Below are positions 1-14,063 of a stretch of 64,000 bases of DNA, one piece after another (position 1 is the stretch's first letter; each line of letters begins with the position of its first letter). The translations under genes and the position numbers were made by a program. The stretch is from Mactra quadrangularis (taxonomy: Eukaryota; Mollusca; Bivalvia; Venerida; Mactridae): the NCBI GenBank assembly GCA_025267735.1, contig CM046295.1:23856716-23920715 (forward strand). The letters run 5' to 3'. The notes beneath the pieces were generated by a model. It was not told the DNA's origin and did no database searches. It saw only the letters and a program-made list of their open reading frames with translations.

Positions 1-180
1 ACACGTGTTTTCATTGTAACGGTAAAAGCTTGTTTGTACCGGATATAGTCTATTAACTTTCAATTTTAACTATTCAATTATGAAAACAATTAATCGAAAT
101 AATTTATGTTTGTATAGAAATATGGTTCAAAATTGTCCTCTGTCAAAAACTGCGGAGTGTATTTTCGAACCCCTCTATAA

Positions 181-413
181 ACAGTGCCCTCCAAAAATTC
201 TCGGACAAGATCTTGGGTTTTAAGATTCACCTTTATTCATGAAAATAAGGAAGAAAGAGTCATTTGAGCAAGTTTTAAAGTCAACATTGATTAGTTTATT
301 ATGATTCAAACATTGCTTCATGAATAAGGTCTAATGATAATTAATCTACTTGTGTTATAGATGATCCTTTTTCTCAAAATTTCATCTGGCCAAAACCTTT
401 TGGTGGACACTGT
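181..413. mobile_element. Small MITE with ACAGTG...CACTGT ends
   Basis: The ends acagtgccctccaaaa and ttttggtggacactgt are imperfect inverted repeats around about 233 bp. The duplicated locus at 53570 lacks this block, which supports insertion after the duplication. Tc1/mariner-type derivation is likely from the CAGTG ends (inference). Confidence 0.6.
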
Positions 414-1702
414 ATATCGTTAATAAAAACGCAGCAAATGTAAAAAGGAAGTTATGCACAAATGGAACGAGGATTATTGGATTACTTTTTTTCGATTTTG
501 TTTCGTGTTTACGAAGATTTATTTGGTTTTTACGAAATATTGTTTTCGTACTACGAAATATTTTTTCCTTTAATCAAAATATTATTCCGTTTTACGAAAT
601 ATTGTTTCATACTCACAAGATATTATTTCGTTTTTACGAAATGTTTTTTCGCTTTATCGAAATATTGTTTCGTACTCACAAAATATTATTTTGTTTTTAC
701 GTACTCAAATGTAATGTGAAATGTAATTTCGTTTAATCGTGAAACTTGAAAAAAATATTTCAATATGTCACTTTAGAGGCTCCGTACTTCGGTGTTACAA
801 CAATGAATGATAATAACTCCTTCCCCTGAGATAGCAAAGTGATTCTTTCTAGTTTTTTTTATTTGGGGGGGGCTCTTATACGATAATAGATAAAATTCAA
901 TGAAATGCATTAAAATGAGCAAAATGGTGGCCATCTTGTTTCAATTATTTTGGTTAAATGGTTTACTCAGCTACGAGAGATGTGTTTAACTTAATCAGAA
1001 AATCAACCCGGCTTATTTAACCAAACTTTCATACAATCGCTTATTCAGTTTTTAACCAAACTTTTACCAAAACATAATTTTAACCTACTGGTTAAATGTA
1101 ACTTAAGTTTTGGCAGCAAATAGTCAGATTTGTACTTAAACTTAAACTTTTTCATTTGATTAAACGCCTAGTTCTTTATTACATATTCAATGGCGTTGTG
1201 CAAAAAGATAGATTATAAAAAATATATATGTAAAAACCCTCCACCATAAATACATAATGTATATACAATAACACAAAACAAAATAAAATTTAACACACAT
1301 GATGCAATATAGTGTGTAAGTGTATTTTTTATTGTTTTGCTTGAGCTTTTATATTTCATAATTTTGCACCTACATCATTCAAAGTTCATGTTCCTACATA
1401 ATTGTACATTTTTTTATTACTAATTTTACATTTTTTTATTTATTTGATATTGAAAGTTGGTGTCCTGAACAGTATAACATGATGCTACTGTTAACCGGAC
1501 ATATCCTGAACAGTGTAACATAACGTCACTGTTAACCAGACATTTCCCTAAAGGTTTCGAAACATCACCTTTAAAGGGCCCTTAATACATCCCTAAAGGT
1601 GTCTGCTGTAATACAGTCCTATGAAACAAGGTAGAAAATGACAGAGAGCGAGGCTATCCTCATTCTCACGTCATAATGCACTCACTCAATCACTTAGTAT
1701 GT

Positions 1703-3570
1703 TTACCGTTTCAATCGTTTTTTGAATACATTCAAAGTAGCCGATAATTTGATATCATCTGGTAGCTTATTCCATAGCATGGGGCCAACTGTACTAAAGC
1801 TTCTGTCACTGAATGTTTTTTTCTCCTTTATTAGAACTAAAAAATACAGGTCTTTGGAGTTTGCAGATCTAAGACCAGATCTGCTTTGTAAAGGCTTTCG
1901 CAGAATTTCAGTCAGATATGCAGGTGCAGTTCCAGTAAAACAGTTGGACATGAAAGTACATATTTTAAAGTTGATTCTTGCTTTGACTGGTAACCAGTGC
2001 AGTGAATACAAAACATCTTTTGAACTGTCAGATTTTTTAGCCCTAATACCAGTTTTGCACACATGTTTTGATTTTGCTGAAATTTGCTAAGATCACATTT
2101 TGAAATTCCATTCTAGATCAGATTGCAGTAATCAATGTGGGACATGACCAAAGATAGGACTAGTGTTTCCGTTGCATCTTTATCCAAATATTTTCTTATA
2201 CTTTTGATACGTAAACTATTGTACATGGCAGTTCTACTTTTTGTTTTGATGTGATCTTTAAAGCTTAAGTTTTCATCAAGAAAGGCCCCTAAATAGCGAA
2301 TTGTCTTCACAGATTTTATAGTTTCTCCAGCAATATTAATTGACTGGATTAAACATTTGTCAACTGTGCTCTGCTTCCAAATAGATAAACTCAGTCTTTG
2401 AGTTGTTCATTTTTAATTTATTTTCATTCATCCATGAATTTATTGTAAGGACACAATCTTCAAGATCAGAAATGGCATTTGCTTCTACATTCTGATTGGT
2501 AGGACAGAATCTTTTATTAGCAGTGTGGTCATTAGCAAACCCATGCACTGGTATATCAGATGGAATGACATCGAATAAGGTTCCTGCATAAGTAAGATAT
2601 AGCCACGGACCCAAACAACTACCTTGTGGAACACTGCAATCTAATGAACGTACATTTGATGAGCTAGTATTGACGTTGACTCGACATGCACGTGGGCGAA
2701 GATATAAGTCAATCCAGCGAAGTGTACTATTCTGTAGTCCATATTGATTATTAAGTACTTCTAATAAAATGTCATGATCAACAGTGTCAAATGCAGAACT
2801 CAGATCAATAGCTAACTTTTAAATTACATGTACTTGTAATTTCTCCATACCAAAAAGTAGGTCATAAAGTAATCTAAGGAGGGCTGACTCACATGAGTGA
2901 AAACGTCTATATGCAGACTGATTTTTTGAAAGAAGATTATTCTTTTCAACATGAATATTTAATCTATTCAATGCAGCATTTTCAATTACCTTACATAAGA
3001 AGGACATATTGCTAACCAGTCTATAGTTAGCATAATTAAGATCCAGACCAACCTTCTAAAGGAGAGGCTTAACAATTGTCTCTTTCCACTTGGAAGGAAA
3101 TACCCCATGTTTCAATGAGATATTTTTAAATGAGTAATTAGAGGTAATAATTCTTGTAGATAACATTTTAGCTATTTTGTTGGCTATACGTCTAACTCAG
3201 ATGATTTAGTATTTAAGTCACATATAAGATCTCTGACCTCTTCTATAGTAAAATCCTTAAAGTGGCCAAGACTAGGTACATATATTTGTTGGGGTGATTA
3301 AGTTGGAAACTGAAGCAATGATTCTCTAATTATTTAAATTTTATTTAAGAAATAATCAGCAAAATTTTCTGCTATGGAGTGATCAGAATCGCCTTTAGGC
3401 ATCGGATTCTCAGATCTTACTACTGTCATTTCAGCAACAAATTTATATAATTTTTTTCTATCACCTTTAGCATCTTTAACTCTTTGACTTAGTGATTTGA
3501 CTTTTTCTTCATTTAACTTCCAATGATAACGGCTGCGCATAACCTTGGAAGTTTCTAATTGTATATAGCA
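1703..3570 (-). pseudogene. Decayed CR1/L2-like LINE ORF2 fragment (reverse transcriptase)
   Basis: Broken reading frames on the minus strand line up in RT order from high to low coordinate. 3540-3334 is the upstream linker (NFADYFLNKI). 3007-2819 has LLSKNQSAYRR and HSCESALLRL. About 2650-2360 has SVPQGSCLGP, then GFANDHT where FADD is expected. 2310-2113 has RYLGAFLDENLSFKDHI. 2062-1703 is the C-terminal LHWLPVKARI and AYLTEIL region. Stops and frameshifts separate the pieces, and one Asp of the catalytic pair has become Asn. The copy is dead and unrelated to the intact LINE at 44 kb. It lies in the left copy of the segmental duplication and has no counterpart at 54-56 kb. Confidence 0.85.
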
Positions 3571-4197
3571 TGAATCAATCTTTAAAACATATATTTACAT
3601 CTACATTAAGACGCCAAGTTGTAAGTAAGTTGACAATTCTTTCACGGTGCGCGAGATAAAACGTACAAAGAGAAAAATTTAGAAAAATAAAGCAAATAGA
3701 ACGGACAAGATATAAAAAGGTTATAAGAGAAATGAAGTACGAAGAAGAAAAAGTTTCACCCAGTTATTTACACTCCATCATTCGGAGCTACTGAATAACT
3801 GGGAGAGTATCCCCTTAAAAGGTTAGGTCTCTGAGCCCACTCTTATATGATGAGATATTACTCACTTGTTTTTCTATACATAATTAAAAAGAATAAATTG
3901 TATTTCTGAAAATATTTATCCATTACTATTTTTGACAGACGCGTCAAGTTTAAAAAAATCGCTTATACATCATCAATTTAAAAAAAAGAAAATAACTTCA
4001 ATAATCAAGGTGATAAAATACAGATAAATTTAGCTTGTAGGACCAAGATCAGTAAATAAATCAAGAAACAGGAAACAAAGACAGGAGATACAAATATGTG
4101 CATGTAAATGTTAAATATAATACTGAATTAAAATATATAAATTTGTTCAATAAATTAAAACAATACAAGGAAATCATCGATATTTGTATTAAAAGTA

Positions 4198-4415
4198 TTT
4201 TTGTTGAGTTTAACGCCTAAGCAAAACATTGTTTATGTCATATAACGGCGGTCAGTCCATCTACTCACTGTTCCTGGAAAGGCTAAATACATGTATCTTG
4301 TTAACCAACTACTAAGCACATACTTTCGTCTGTGTCTGACTACTGCCTTTCATGATTTAGAATCAGTGGTAGGAGACTGAAATTTATTTTATTACCAAGC
4401 ATGACGGGCTAAATC
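4198..4415 (-). mobile_element. tRNA-derived SINE (family A), internally deleted
   Basis: The family A body is present (tttaacgcc, ggtcagtc, actcactgttcctggaaagg, gttaaccaactactaagcaca). The tRNA-like head is missing here, although it is present in the duplicate at 56.5 kb. Confidence 0.75.
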
Positions 4416-4907
4416 CAAAACTATTGAAATCTAACCAGTCTATCAACCTTACAGACCGTTATCGATGTCGCAGCTTATTCTGCATATTAAAATTATTTCT
4501 GTAATTTAGCGCATTCTTAATGAATAAACATAAATATACCAAAGCATTTTTTATCGCCAGATTAAAATAATTGAATTAATTTGATAATGATGGGTTGAGT
4601 ATTAATAAAAATGTATTTTATGTATTGAATATGTTTCATGTTGTAAATGGCTATGTACACATTTGTATACGCTAATAAAATTATTTATCTATCAAATATT
4701 TTTTTCGAATATTTAAATAAACAGACAAACAAAAATAAAATGATATTTATCTTCAATCAGATTGAAATTGCAAAATTTACATTTTCTTTCTAACTGACAG
4801 TTCTGTTACCTGAGAATCTGCTAACGTGCACTTGTAACCAATTACTTGTTGGTTACTTCTATTCATTGTCAGCCATTACTCTGATATTTTGAATTTATTA
4901 AAATGTA

Positions 4908-7900
4908 TAGGTCGTTTGCGTTAAAGCTGGACCCCTAAAATCATGAATTATCTCAATAACTATCGGATGGAGTTAACTCAAATTTTGTATGTGATCATAA
5001 CTAGCATTTTCCTTCTCAAATCCAAAAATTCAGAATTTTTCTTTAAATACATAACATGCTTCCCATAGACATGCAATGCAAATTTTGAAGCCAAAAAGAG
5101 ACTTTTGTTAAATGGGTATGTTCCATAATCAGAACAGCCATATAACAGTAGATACAAATAATAGCTAAATATGAGGCCCGGTTAGAAATTTAATTTGATA
5201 ACAAAGTACGGTATAGATAGAAAGCGAAAACAACTTGTTTTCGCAAAAACAACTTTTTTTTACGAAAACAACCTGTTAAATTAATATTATGCGTTATTTC
5301 AAACAAAACTTAGTATTTTGTGAATGCATTTAAAAATATTTTAAGCGAGCAAGTTTTGGTACAAAATTCCGAAAAATACGAAAACAACTATCAGTCAATC
5401 TCACAAAAACAACTTTGAAAGCAAAAATCAGTCAGTCTCGCGAAAACAACTTTCTCTACGAAAACAACTTTTATATGAAAACAACAATCAGCCAATATCT
5501 CAAAAACAACTTTTCCTACTAAAGCAACAATTAGTCAATCTGGACAGGTGTATTCCTCGGACCCACCTATATATATATGTTTTTTTAAAGAAAATGGAAC
5601 GATTACATGGACCCACCCCTTAACTTTCTTGTATAATAATGAATATCGCAAAGATTTTTACAAACGTTCAAACTTAGATCTTGTATTCTTTGATATTTTT
5701 TGCGCGTCCATTCTTTGTAGGATATGGACCCACCTTTATTTCTTTATTCATGAATGGATTCTCATAAATAATGTATCTGTTAAAAGCTAGGACAATGCCA
5801 TTTTCAAAAAAGTTAGAATAACGAAATCGGATGTTTAGTAAATAATAAGAGTGCATTTGAACACAACTCTGTCCAGTGCAAGTGAACACGTGCACATTGT
5901 ATTTCTATTGAACCATATGTGGGCATTCATACAATTCTATATGCTTTTTATTTAAATTTTATATCTTTTAAACGATCTATTAAATTGGCGTCACACTGTT
6001 CCGAAATTGACACCAGATGGACATACGAATATTGAATTTCGAATTTCGCACGAAGATGGCCCCAAAATTGTCCGACAATCAATCAGCACCCGAAGCACCC
6101 GAAGTACGATTCCTACAGAATTCTACTCACGAAGTCACCTCAAAGACGCAGATTTTTACAAAGTTGTAACACGCAGGACATGCGAGGGCCACACGATGGG
6201 TATACGCCATCGTATTGTACGTATAATGTGTTAGAATGTAGTCATAAACGCGTCACGTGACTCCCGGTTCATGGTCCCTGGTTCAACGCTTACGTTTATC
6301 AATTCAGAAAATTTACAAAGATTTTAAAGGTTTCTTATTCATATATCATAGACAATGGTCTGTCTCTAATATTCATTATTAGGGTACTTTATTTTGGATT
6401 TTTTATAAGTAGTGCGTCACTTTTTCAGTAATAAATAAGCTAATAAATGTTTTTTTTAATTGATCACGATCCGACGATTTCGGACATGACGAATATTCGT
6501 ACTAGATTTTCTGTTCGGGATCGCGAATATCCGAGTACTCAGATAGATAGGACAGCAATCTCATCAATGAAACATTTTGTGAAGCAAAGTGGCTTGAATT
6601 TTATTCTCAGTAAAATATGGGATCGGGAAGCGGGCTCGGGAGTGATAAGTCTAGATTTGTTTTCACATTTTAGCTAAAGGCTCTATACTAAACAGCGCGA
6701 GGCGGAATGCCGAAGAATTTAAACTCCCTTTATACCGCAATAAACCATACATTTAGAATTATGTATTTTTAATTGATAGAACACTGTAAATGATGCAGAA
6801 TATTCGTATACACATAAATAATACATGCGCATGTGTATCGAATATTCACATAACACATAGCATAATGATAGAATGCTTCATTCAGCATTCGAAGAAGAAT
6901 TTCTGAAAGACTGTTGTGGCGGAGATTTATTTGTAAAGATCATGAAACTGACATTACTTATTTGAGAGAAAAACTCATAACATAAAGTGTAGTTTACATA
7001 CATGTATGTACATTCGCTAGCAACCTCATTATATACGTGCTAATGATGAGTGTATTTTAAGATTTTGAAAAAAAGACCCACTTTATTTGAATATTTCAGA
7101 TTTATAAAAAAAACTGTTTGTCAGCAAGTATGACTTGTTAATTCTATGTTTATAAAACAGGAAAGAAAATATAACTTAAAAGAAAAATAACTTTCAAGCA
7201 GTGAACAAAAGCCAGTTTGCGTGATGAAAATTTTGCGTTCTTGACTCCATTGTTCTCAATCCTGTAGATATGGTTGTTTTAACCAGAACAAAAACTTCCG
7301 TATAGAAACTTTATCTCGCGTGAGATTAAGATCACAAGTTTGTTTGTAAAGGTGTGTCATTTTAGATGTAACTAGATAAGGGGTGTGGCCATTTATTGCA
7401 ATGTCTTGTTAATAATGCCTTAGTACCTTTCCCCAAAATTTCAAAAATGCCCAAAATGCAAAAGAGTGCAACAAAAAAAAATATTTTAAAGTTGTATTGT
7501 TCATGCAGATTACCGGATATAGTTGACAATTAAATACAGTGTGAAAATAAAACTTGCAAAACAAAATGGTTTCACGAGCAATGCTATAAAATCATTAATT
7601 TCGGAATTTTGTACCAAAACTTGCTGATTTAACGTATTTTATCATATACATTCATAAAATACCAAGTTTTGCTTGAAATAACGTATAATATTAATTTAAC
7701 AAGTTGTTTTCGTAAAAAAAGTTATTTTCGCGAAAACAAGTTATTTTCGCTATCTATCTATACCCAACAAAGTATGACAGTATATACAAACTCAAATATC
7801 ATCATCACTGTCGTCTGTATCGTTAAAATCTATACATATTCTACACGTACGCTTTTAAAGACGGGCCTCTGCTTTACAATTCAGTAGACCGTCGAGTGTT

Positions 7901-8201
7901 TATTTAAGCGAAAAATTTTCAGTAAACGCACGGGACTTTGTATAAATACACTGGAAGTATGACAATGTTATAATAAGAACAGCTTATTTTACCTCTCGCC
8001 GGAATTTTGATAAAAAATTCCAAATATTTTGAATTATACCTTATGGAAAACTTTTTCATTTATTTATTTAAAATTCTAAAAATTTAAATCCTAGTAGGAA
8101 AAATTGAACTAAGATAGTATTAAAATTTTTAGCAAAATCGCTGTTATAGTTTAAAAGATATTTACGGTAAATAGGGGTCCAGCATTAATGCAAACGACCT
8201 A
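4908..8201. mobile_element. 3.29-kb non-autonomous DNA element with long terminal inverted repeats and TA target duplication
   Basis: The left end is TAGGTCGTTTGCGTTAAAGC; the right end, reverse-complemented, is TAGGTCGTTTGCATTAATGC. The inverted arms extend imperfectly for about 480-600 bp: 4908-5390 against 7600-8201, including matching blocks of cgaaaacaactt and of ttcaaacaaaacttagtat. TA flanks both sides (4906-4907, 8202-8203). The paralogous locus at 57090 reads straight through with a single TA, so it is the empty site. Internal frames of 72-80 codons (5548, 6007, 6447) show no transposase motif. Class unknown; TA duplication would suit Tc1/mariner-like or similar transposases. Confidence 0.85.
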
Positions 8202-8679
8202 TATCAACTATTTGTTGTCACTGATTTAATTAATATTGAAATGAAAACTAAGAGTTTCGGTGGCCGTGATTTGAATTTACAAGATTAAAATATTAATAAC
8301 ACCGCATACTGTAGAAGTGTATTTCATATTTACACAGTAATTCAACAAAAAAATACCCCAAAGATTATAAATAGTAAAATAGCAAATTGAATTAAAAGAA
8401 GACACAAACTCACCATTTTTGATCACACAAATCCTGTACAGCAAATACGAAGTTAAAAATAAGTATGAATCTTAAACAACTCTGGTTGTTGAATTTAGTT
8501 AATATTAAAATCAATTTTGAATGTCCCCGTTCCAAAGCAGGCTCTGGATGAGATAAACTTAAAGGATATTTTAATAGTCCGGTGTAGGGCGCATGCGCGA
8601 TGACGATGAATTGAAGCATATTACTTCAAGGAAATAAAAAATTGACCTACTTTCTATAAAATACTTTTTGTTGTCAATT

Positions 8680-10035
8680 TAAACATGTCAAAGTAAAATA
8701 TGTCGGTAGGATGATTTAACTTTTATTTCATTCAAACTTATGTAACATTTAAACCTGAAATGTACGATGAAACCGCCCAGCTCAGTTGGAAACACTAAAT
8801 TGTCGAGCTTGCCGTCCGTGAATTTCTCTTAATTAAAACTATATATTATTTATACTTCTTATGAAATCACTGTGATGTCATAAAATCTTCTTTCCGTCAT
8901 TGGAAACTTAATTGCGAATGTAGTACTTTTCAGTTTCATCAAGGTGCGCGTATAATGCCTATAAAGCTCATGTTCTTTCTTCGTTTGCAATGAATTTTGT
9001 TGTAAATGAAATAAGCCTATTGTATTTATTGTATTACAAGTATGTTACAAGTGTTCTCTGAAAGTTCTCTATCATATTAAATTTTAGGAAAACAAATCAT
9101 GCATACTACATGTACAAGTAATTTTGCTGCAATTATTGCTTAACTGTTATTGTAACTTGATTTGAATCATTTGTTGATAAACTGGTTAATGCCGATTAAT
9201 TGTAACTTGTTTTGTCATTTTTAGATAAACTGGTTGATGCTGATTTATTGTAACTTGTTTTGAGTCATTTGTTGATAAACTGGTTAATGCCGATTTATTG
9301 TAACTTGTTTTGAGTCATTTGTTGATAAACTGGTTAATGCTGATTTATTGTAACTTGTTTTGAGTCATTTGTTGATAAACTGGTTAATGCTGATTAATTA
9401 TAACTTGTTTTGTCATTTTTAGATAAACTGGTTGATGCTGATTTATTGTAACTTGTTTTGAGTCATTTGTTGATAAACTGGTTAATGCCGATTTATTGTA
9501 ACTTGTTTTGAGTCATTTGTTGATAAACTGGTTAATGCCGATTAATTATAACTTGTTTTGTCATTTTTAGATAAACTGGTTGATGCTGATTTATTGTAAC
9601 TTGTTTTGTCATTTTTAGATAAACTGGTTGATGCTGATTTATTGTAACTTGATTTCAGCCATTTGTATATAAACTGGTTAATGCCGATTTATTGCATTCT
9701 ATTAGATACCTATTAAATACCTATTTTTTATCTTAAAGTAAAGTGTTTTCTATGTTTCAGGGGATGGACTCTTTACACTTAAGAAAACAGCTCGAAAAAT
9801 AGCACATAAGACAATTTTGTATCGTTTCAAACTTATCTAGATGTAGTATTTAAACATATTAAAGTCAAGGATGCAGGTATGAAAGTTTCACTTATATTTG
9901 AAATTTATGTTGCATTTAAACATGTCAAAGTAAAATATTTCGGTAGGATGATTTAACTTTTATTTAATTCAAACTTAAGTAACATTCAAACCTGAAATGT
10001 ACGATGAAACCGCCCAGCTCAGTTGGAAGCACGCA
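8680..10035. repeat. Direct repeat pair flanking the 50-bp minisatellite
   Basis: 8680-8805 and 9908-10032 are near copies (aacatgtcaaagtaaaatat, ggtaggatgatttaactttt, tgaaatgtacgatgaaaccg, gcccagctcagttgg). The interval may be one element with terminal direct repeats or a local duplication. Confidence 0.6.
9150..9700. repeat. Minisatellite, 50-bp unit, about 11 copies
   Basis: The unit is recognisable by gataaactggttaatgc, then gatttattgtaacttgtttt; a shorter variant has tcatttttagataaactgg. Non-coding, downstream of the receptor gene. Confidence 0.92.
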
Positions 10036-10165
10036 AGTTTACTGATGCAAGGGTCGTGGGTTCTATTCCCGGGCTAGACTAACTTTCATGGAGTTTGGTC
10101 ATGAGATAATTTCTACAGATATTCTCCCTCTTACCACTGACTCTTAATCATATTGTAAGTCACTG
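10008..10165 (+). mobile_element. Family A SINE, 5' tRNA-like head only
   Basis: The box A-like gcccagctcagttgg and box B-like gggttctattcccgggc are followed by the start of the body (tttggtcatgagataatttctac). The body breaks off at about 10165 and joins a longer repeat that is also found at 63.4-64 kb. Confidence 0.7.
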
Positions 10166-10830
10166 ACCTAGAGATTTCATACTTGGCATGTAGCATCACC
10201 TCAAGGTCCCTACAAAGATGGTTTAAATTATGCACCTGGGGTCAAAATTGGCTCCACCCTACAATTGTGTTACAAAGAGTTATATAAGGAAATGTTGAAA
10301 AATCTTCTTCTTTAACTGTATGGCCCAGCGATTTCGTATTTAGTATGTAGCATCACCTCAATGTCCTCTACAAAGATTATTCAAATTATGCCCCTATTGT
10401 CAAAATTGGCCCCGCCCCAAGGGTCACCTGATTTACATAGAGTTATATAAGGAAAATTAGGAAATGTTGATTTTTTTCTCGAATTCTGAAAGGCTGAAAG
10501 CTTTCATATTTGGATTGTGACTTCAAGTTCAGAATTATGATACAGCAAAAAATGAAAGTGGTAATAGATTCGTGTCCGATGTCCTTAAAACCTAGTTCTT
10601 AGATGAGCGATCCAGGGTCCTCAGGACCCTTTTGTGGAGTTTTTTAACATGCTGTGCTTTGCCATTCTTAGTTTTACTTCTTTTAGCAAACTTGGACCGA
10701 CATTTATTCGGAATAAATATTACTTTCCACATTTGAATCAATAAGGCCGAAGTAATTTCTCTAAATACACTCCAAACTATCCACATAAACACGTAAGAAA
10801 CTTTTGAGTGTTACATGATTACAGTCATAA
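10080..10830 (+). repeat. Interspersed repeat also found at 63,430-64,000
   Basis: Shared blocks include tagcatcacctcaa, aatagattcgtgtc, gatgtccttaaaacc, gggtcctcaggaccct and gaatcaataaggccgaagta. A 66-codon reverse frame in it shows no known motif. Type of element unknown. Confidence 0.65.
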
Positions 10831-11675
10831 CTAAATAAGTTCGTTTGTTTAGTTCCAACTTTATTTAGTGACAATATTTTGTTGTGGAACAGACAATTTA
10901 ATGTCATCATAAAAAAGTAAACAATGATTATGAAATATATTACATTTTTTTATTTTACTTTTCAATAATGAATTACATATATTTACAATATTTTAAAAGA
11001 TTAACTATACAGTCAATACAATAGATAAGAGGCATGCAATGATATATACAATGATGTTCGAAACAAAACTGATCCACCGTAAAAATCCTATATAGGTTTA
11101 CAGAAACGAAAATTAAGCCTATATATTCAAACTTTTATGTCCCTTCTTCAAACCTTATTTTCTTTTTTAACAAAGAAATGATAAATCTTTCCATAGCATT
11201 ATGACTATTTATAAGATAAGGACCATGGAAAAGTTCCCTGCTTTCAAACTGAAGAAGGTTGACTTTGATGTCACCAAACTTTGTTGAATCTACTTCCCGA
11301 ACATAACTCATAGATTTGTTTGTGGAATCCGAACAAAAATGAACTTCAAACAGATTAAATAAAATCTCTAAATGCATGCATATAATAGAAATGTTCTTTA
11401 GGGGTCTCTTAAATGTGTTCTATTGTTATAAATACGGAATGATCTACAGTCATATATTAATTGACACGCTCACCTAAGTGAGATGTAATTTTTGTAACAT
11501 GCAAGGGCCATCAAAGCACAAAAAGATGTATTTACAATGAAACAACATAAATCATACACCTTCCTCCTCCATAAGTACCTGGGGGCAAAATTCTTCTTTT
11601 TTGATGAACTGCTTCACGTTTATTCATTTAAAAGAATTAAAATCTGAGACAAATAAAAAACATCATCAGCATTAT

Positions 11676-11827
11676 TTAGTTTATCAATATAAGATTAAAA
11701 TTATGCTACATTAATTAGCTTTTATTATAGTAAAGTTACTTGCTATGGACCCGGGTTAATTAGTTTATCAATATAAGATTAAAATTATGCTACATTAATA
11801 AGCTTTTATTATAGTAAAGTTACTTGC
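11676..11827. repeat. Tandem duplication of an 84-bp unit
   Basis: ttagtttatcaatataagat through agtaaagttacttgc occurs twice in direct orientation with one base difference (attaattagc / attaataagc). Confidence 0.8.
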
Positions 11828-12029
11828 AGAAAGCATGATCAGTTTTATCTAAGATTTCATTTATCCAAGAACATTTTAGAGCGCAATGTATATTATACTA
11901 TATCTTTAGTTACACATTTCAAATATTTACAAAATAAGGAAAACATATATCTACCTGGCATAAAATATATACACATAAACTACATGTATATACATTAAAT
12001 ATATGCACATTGAAATATGTAGAGGTTAT

Positions 12030-12590
12030 TGAACAGTACAAGTGTGCCTTAACGAAGATATCGACTCACTTGCTCAGGTATTGGCCCGAGGCTTCAGCCC
12101 GAGGACTAATGCCGAGGAAAGTGTGCCGATATCGACTTAAGGCACACTTGCCCTGTTTCATAACCTTTTTATTGCATATGTTGACTCTTGCATATAATTA
12201 TGGTTTTTTTTGTAAAACAAGAATAGAATTTTGATGATTAATACATTTTTTTTCTCAACGTAACGCGCTATTTTGCACGTTGACGTTTCAAGTGTATTGT
12301 TTTTTTTTCAATGCCGAAGCGTTGGAATCTAATGAACGCTTATTATAAAACGTAAGTCCTTTCGATGATAATGTATGGAAAAAACAGATAGAAAAATTGG
12401 ATACATTCTTGTTGCTAATTACATAAAAAATCACAAGCGGAAAGTCTACCGTTGTTGGACAGCGGTGCGTAATGACAATATCCTCAATATCGATTTTGGG
12501 GCACTAGGAAGTTAGCCAAATATCGATATTTTGGCACACTTGCTCAATACTGGAATATATTGCTCACATTGAGGCTATATTGGCACACTT
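12030..12590. repeat. Palindromic element with gtgtgcc / ggcacac words
   Basis: aagtgtgccttaacgaagat pairs with atcgacttaaggcacactt about 90 bp away. A second ggcacactt site lies at about 12533. Probably a MITE; ends are not resolved. Confidence 0.5.
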
Positions 12591-12599
12591 CCACGTCAA

Positions 12600-13090
12600 T
12601 TTTGTTACTATTTACAGTAACATATGCAATAAATCCACATAAAAATATACACATAAAATATATACACACAAAGTATGTACTACATGTAATAAAATATATA
12701 CACATAAAAAAGTACACATTGAATATATACACATAAATAGACGCGCATTAATCATATGCACATGAATTAACACATATTAAATATAAACACATAAACAAAT
12801 AAATATGAAATATATACACATAATAATAATAATTTTATTTCGGTATCAATGAAATTAATGTTACTATGTGTTTATATTTAATATGTATTTGTTTATGTGT
12901 TTACATAAATAAATACAAATTAAAAAAATATGAGCATTAAAAAAACACATACAATATATACACAGACATTTGAAATAAATATTTACACATTAAATATAAA
13001 CATACACATGTTAACATAATTATATACTAATACAATGGTTCACATTAATTATAAACTTATATAATATAATTATGCACATATGTGACGTCG
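12600..13090. repeat. AT-rich degenerate array of tatacacataaa words
   Basis: Short irregular repeats of acacataaa and tatatacaca fill the stretch. 13,100-14,060 beyond it holds nothing I recognise. Confidence 0.7.
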
Positions 13091-14063
13091 TCTGCAAAAT
13101 ATGGCTCAAAATATGCTTTAGCTAATATATAGTGTAAGTACTTTAAGTATAATTTTAGAAATATAATAATGGCTGAAATACATAATCAATTGAGGAGAAG
13201 AAATAAGTAAATAATGTGTGTATTACCATTCTGCTACATCCATCATTATTTTCCTTCAAATCTTGGAAAATAAGTTGTATTGCTAAAAACTATACTGAAT
13301 TGGTTTCCATGGAAACTGTTTGTTTTATTAAGTGAAGAATGACTTCATTGTAACAAGACCTTCCTGATAACATGTCAATATTCAAACTAGATATCCCTTA
13401 AGCATATAATACAGTAGATATTATTTAAATGTTTCAAGTCAACATAGTATGTGTCATGTAATTTTAAAAAATCTGCTTTCCATCAAAGAATAAAATTGTC
13501 ATAGTTAATTGTTTTGTAGTACATCATCATATACAATAATGAGGAATTTTTGCAATTTATTGGCATTGGTTTTAGTTTTCTATGTATTACAGGCATTTTC
13601 AATGAATTGGACTGAATATTCTTAAAAAAGCCATAAAAGTTGTAATTTATATGTTTGGTTTCTATGGAAACATGCTTGAATATTATGTACTTCCAAATTT
13701 TAAAGTGTTTATTTTTTGTAAAATGTATTCCTTAAAATGATAAATAAAATAGAATAAAATTTAGACAATTATTTATGTTTTTATCTTTTGCTGCAAATTA
13801 TCATTAATATGCAGAAAATTGGTAAAAATGTTCGGATTACACATAATTTTGGCCGTCATACCTGTATACTTCTAAACGCTGCAACTTTGGCAATATTTGT
13901 CAGAATCACCTGAAATTTTCTGAAGACATGTTTCAGTGCAAGTAGATTCAGAAAATGTAAGAAACAAGAAAAGTGATTTTTCCTCATTAAGACTGATTTT
14001 TGCTGAAGAGGTCACATATAATATATACACATGCATTGAATACACAAAATTATCTACACACAA

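Larger units (their letters stand above)
60..8650. repeat. Segmental duplication, left copy (partner 53,510-57,540)
   Basis: Blocks 60-970, about 990-1060, 4140-4907 and 8202-8650 match, in the same order and orientation, 53510-54010, 55925-56010, 56240-57090 and 57091-57540. Unique insertions in this copy are the 181-413 MITE, the 1.7-3.6 kb LINE fragment region and the 4908-8201 element. The stretch 440-740 is a low-complexity array of the word ttacgaaatattgtttcg. I see no gene in 1-1700. Confidence 0.75.

Noticed and set aside
5548..6677. Short frames inside the 3.29-kb element as a possible transposase
   Set aside because: None exceeds 80 codons or shows a DDE/D motif.
11135..11377. 80-codon minus frame downstream of the receptor
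   Set aside because: Composition looks protein-like but there is no motif, no splice context, and the receptor already ends at 14982.
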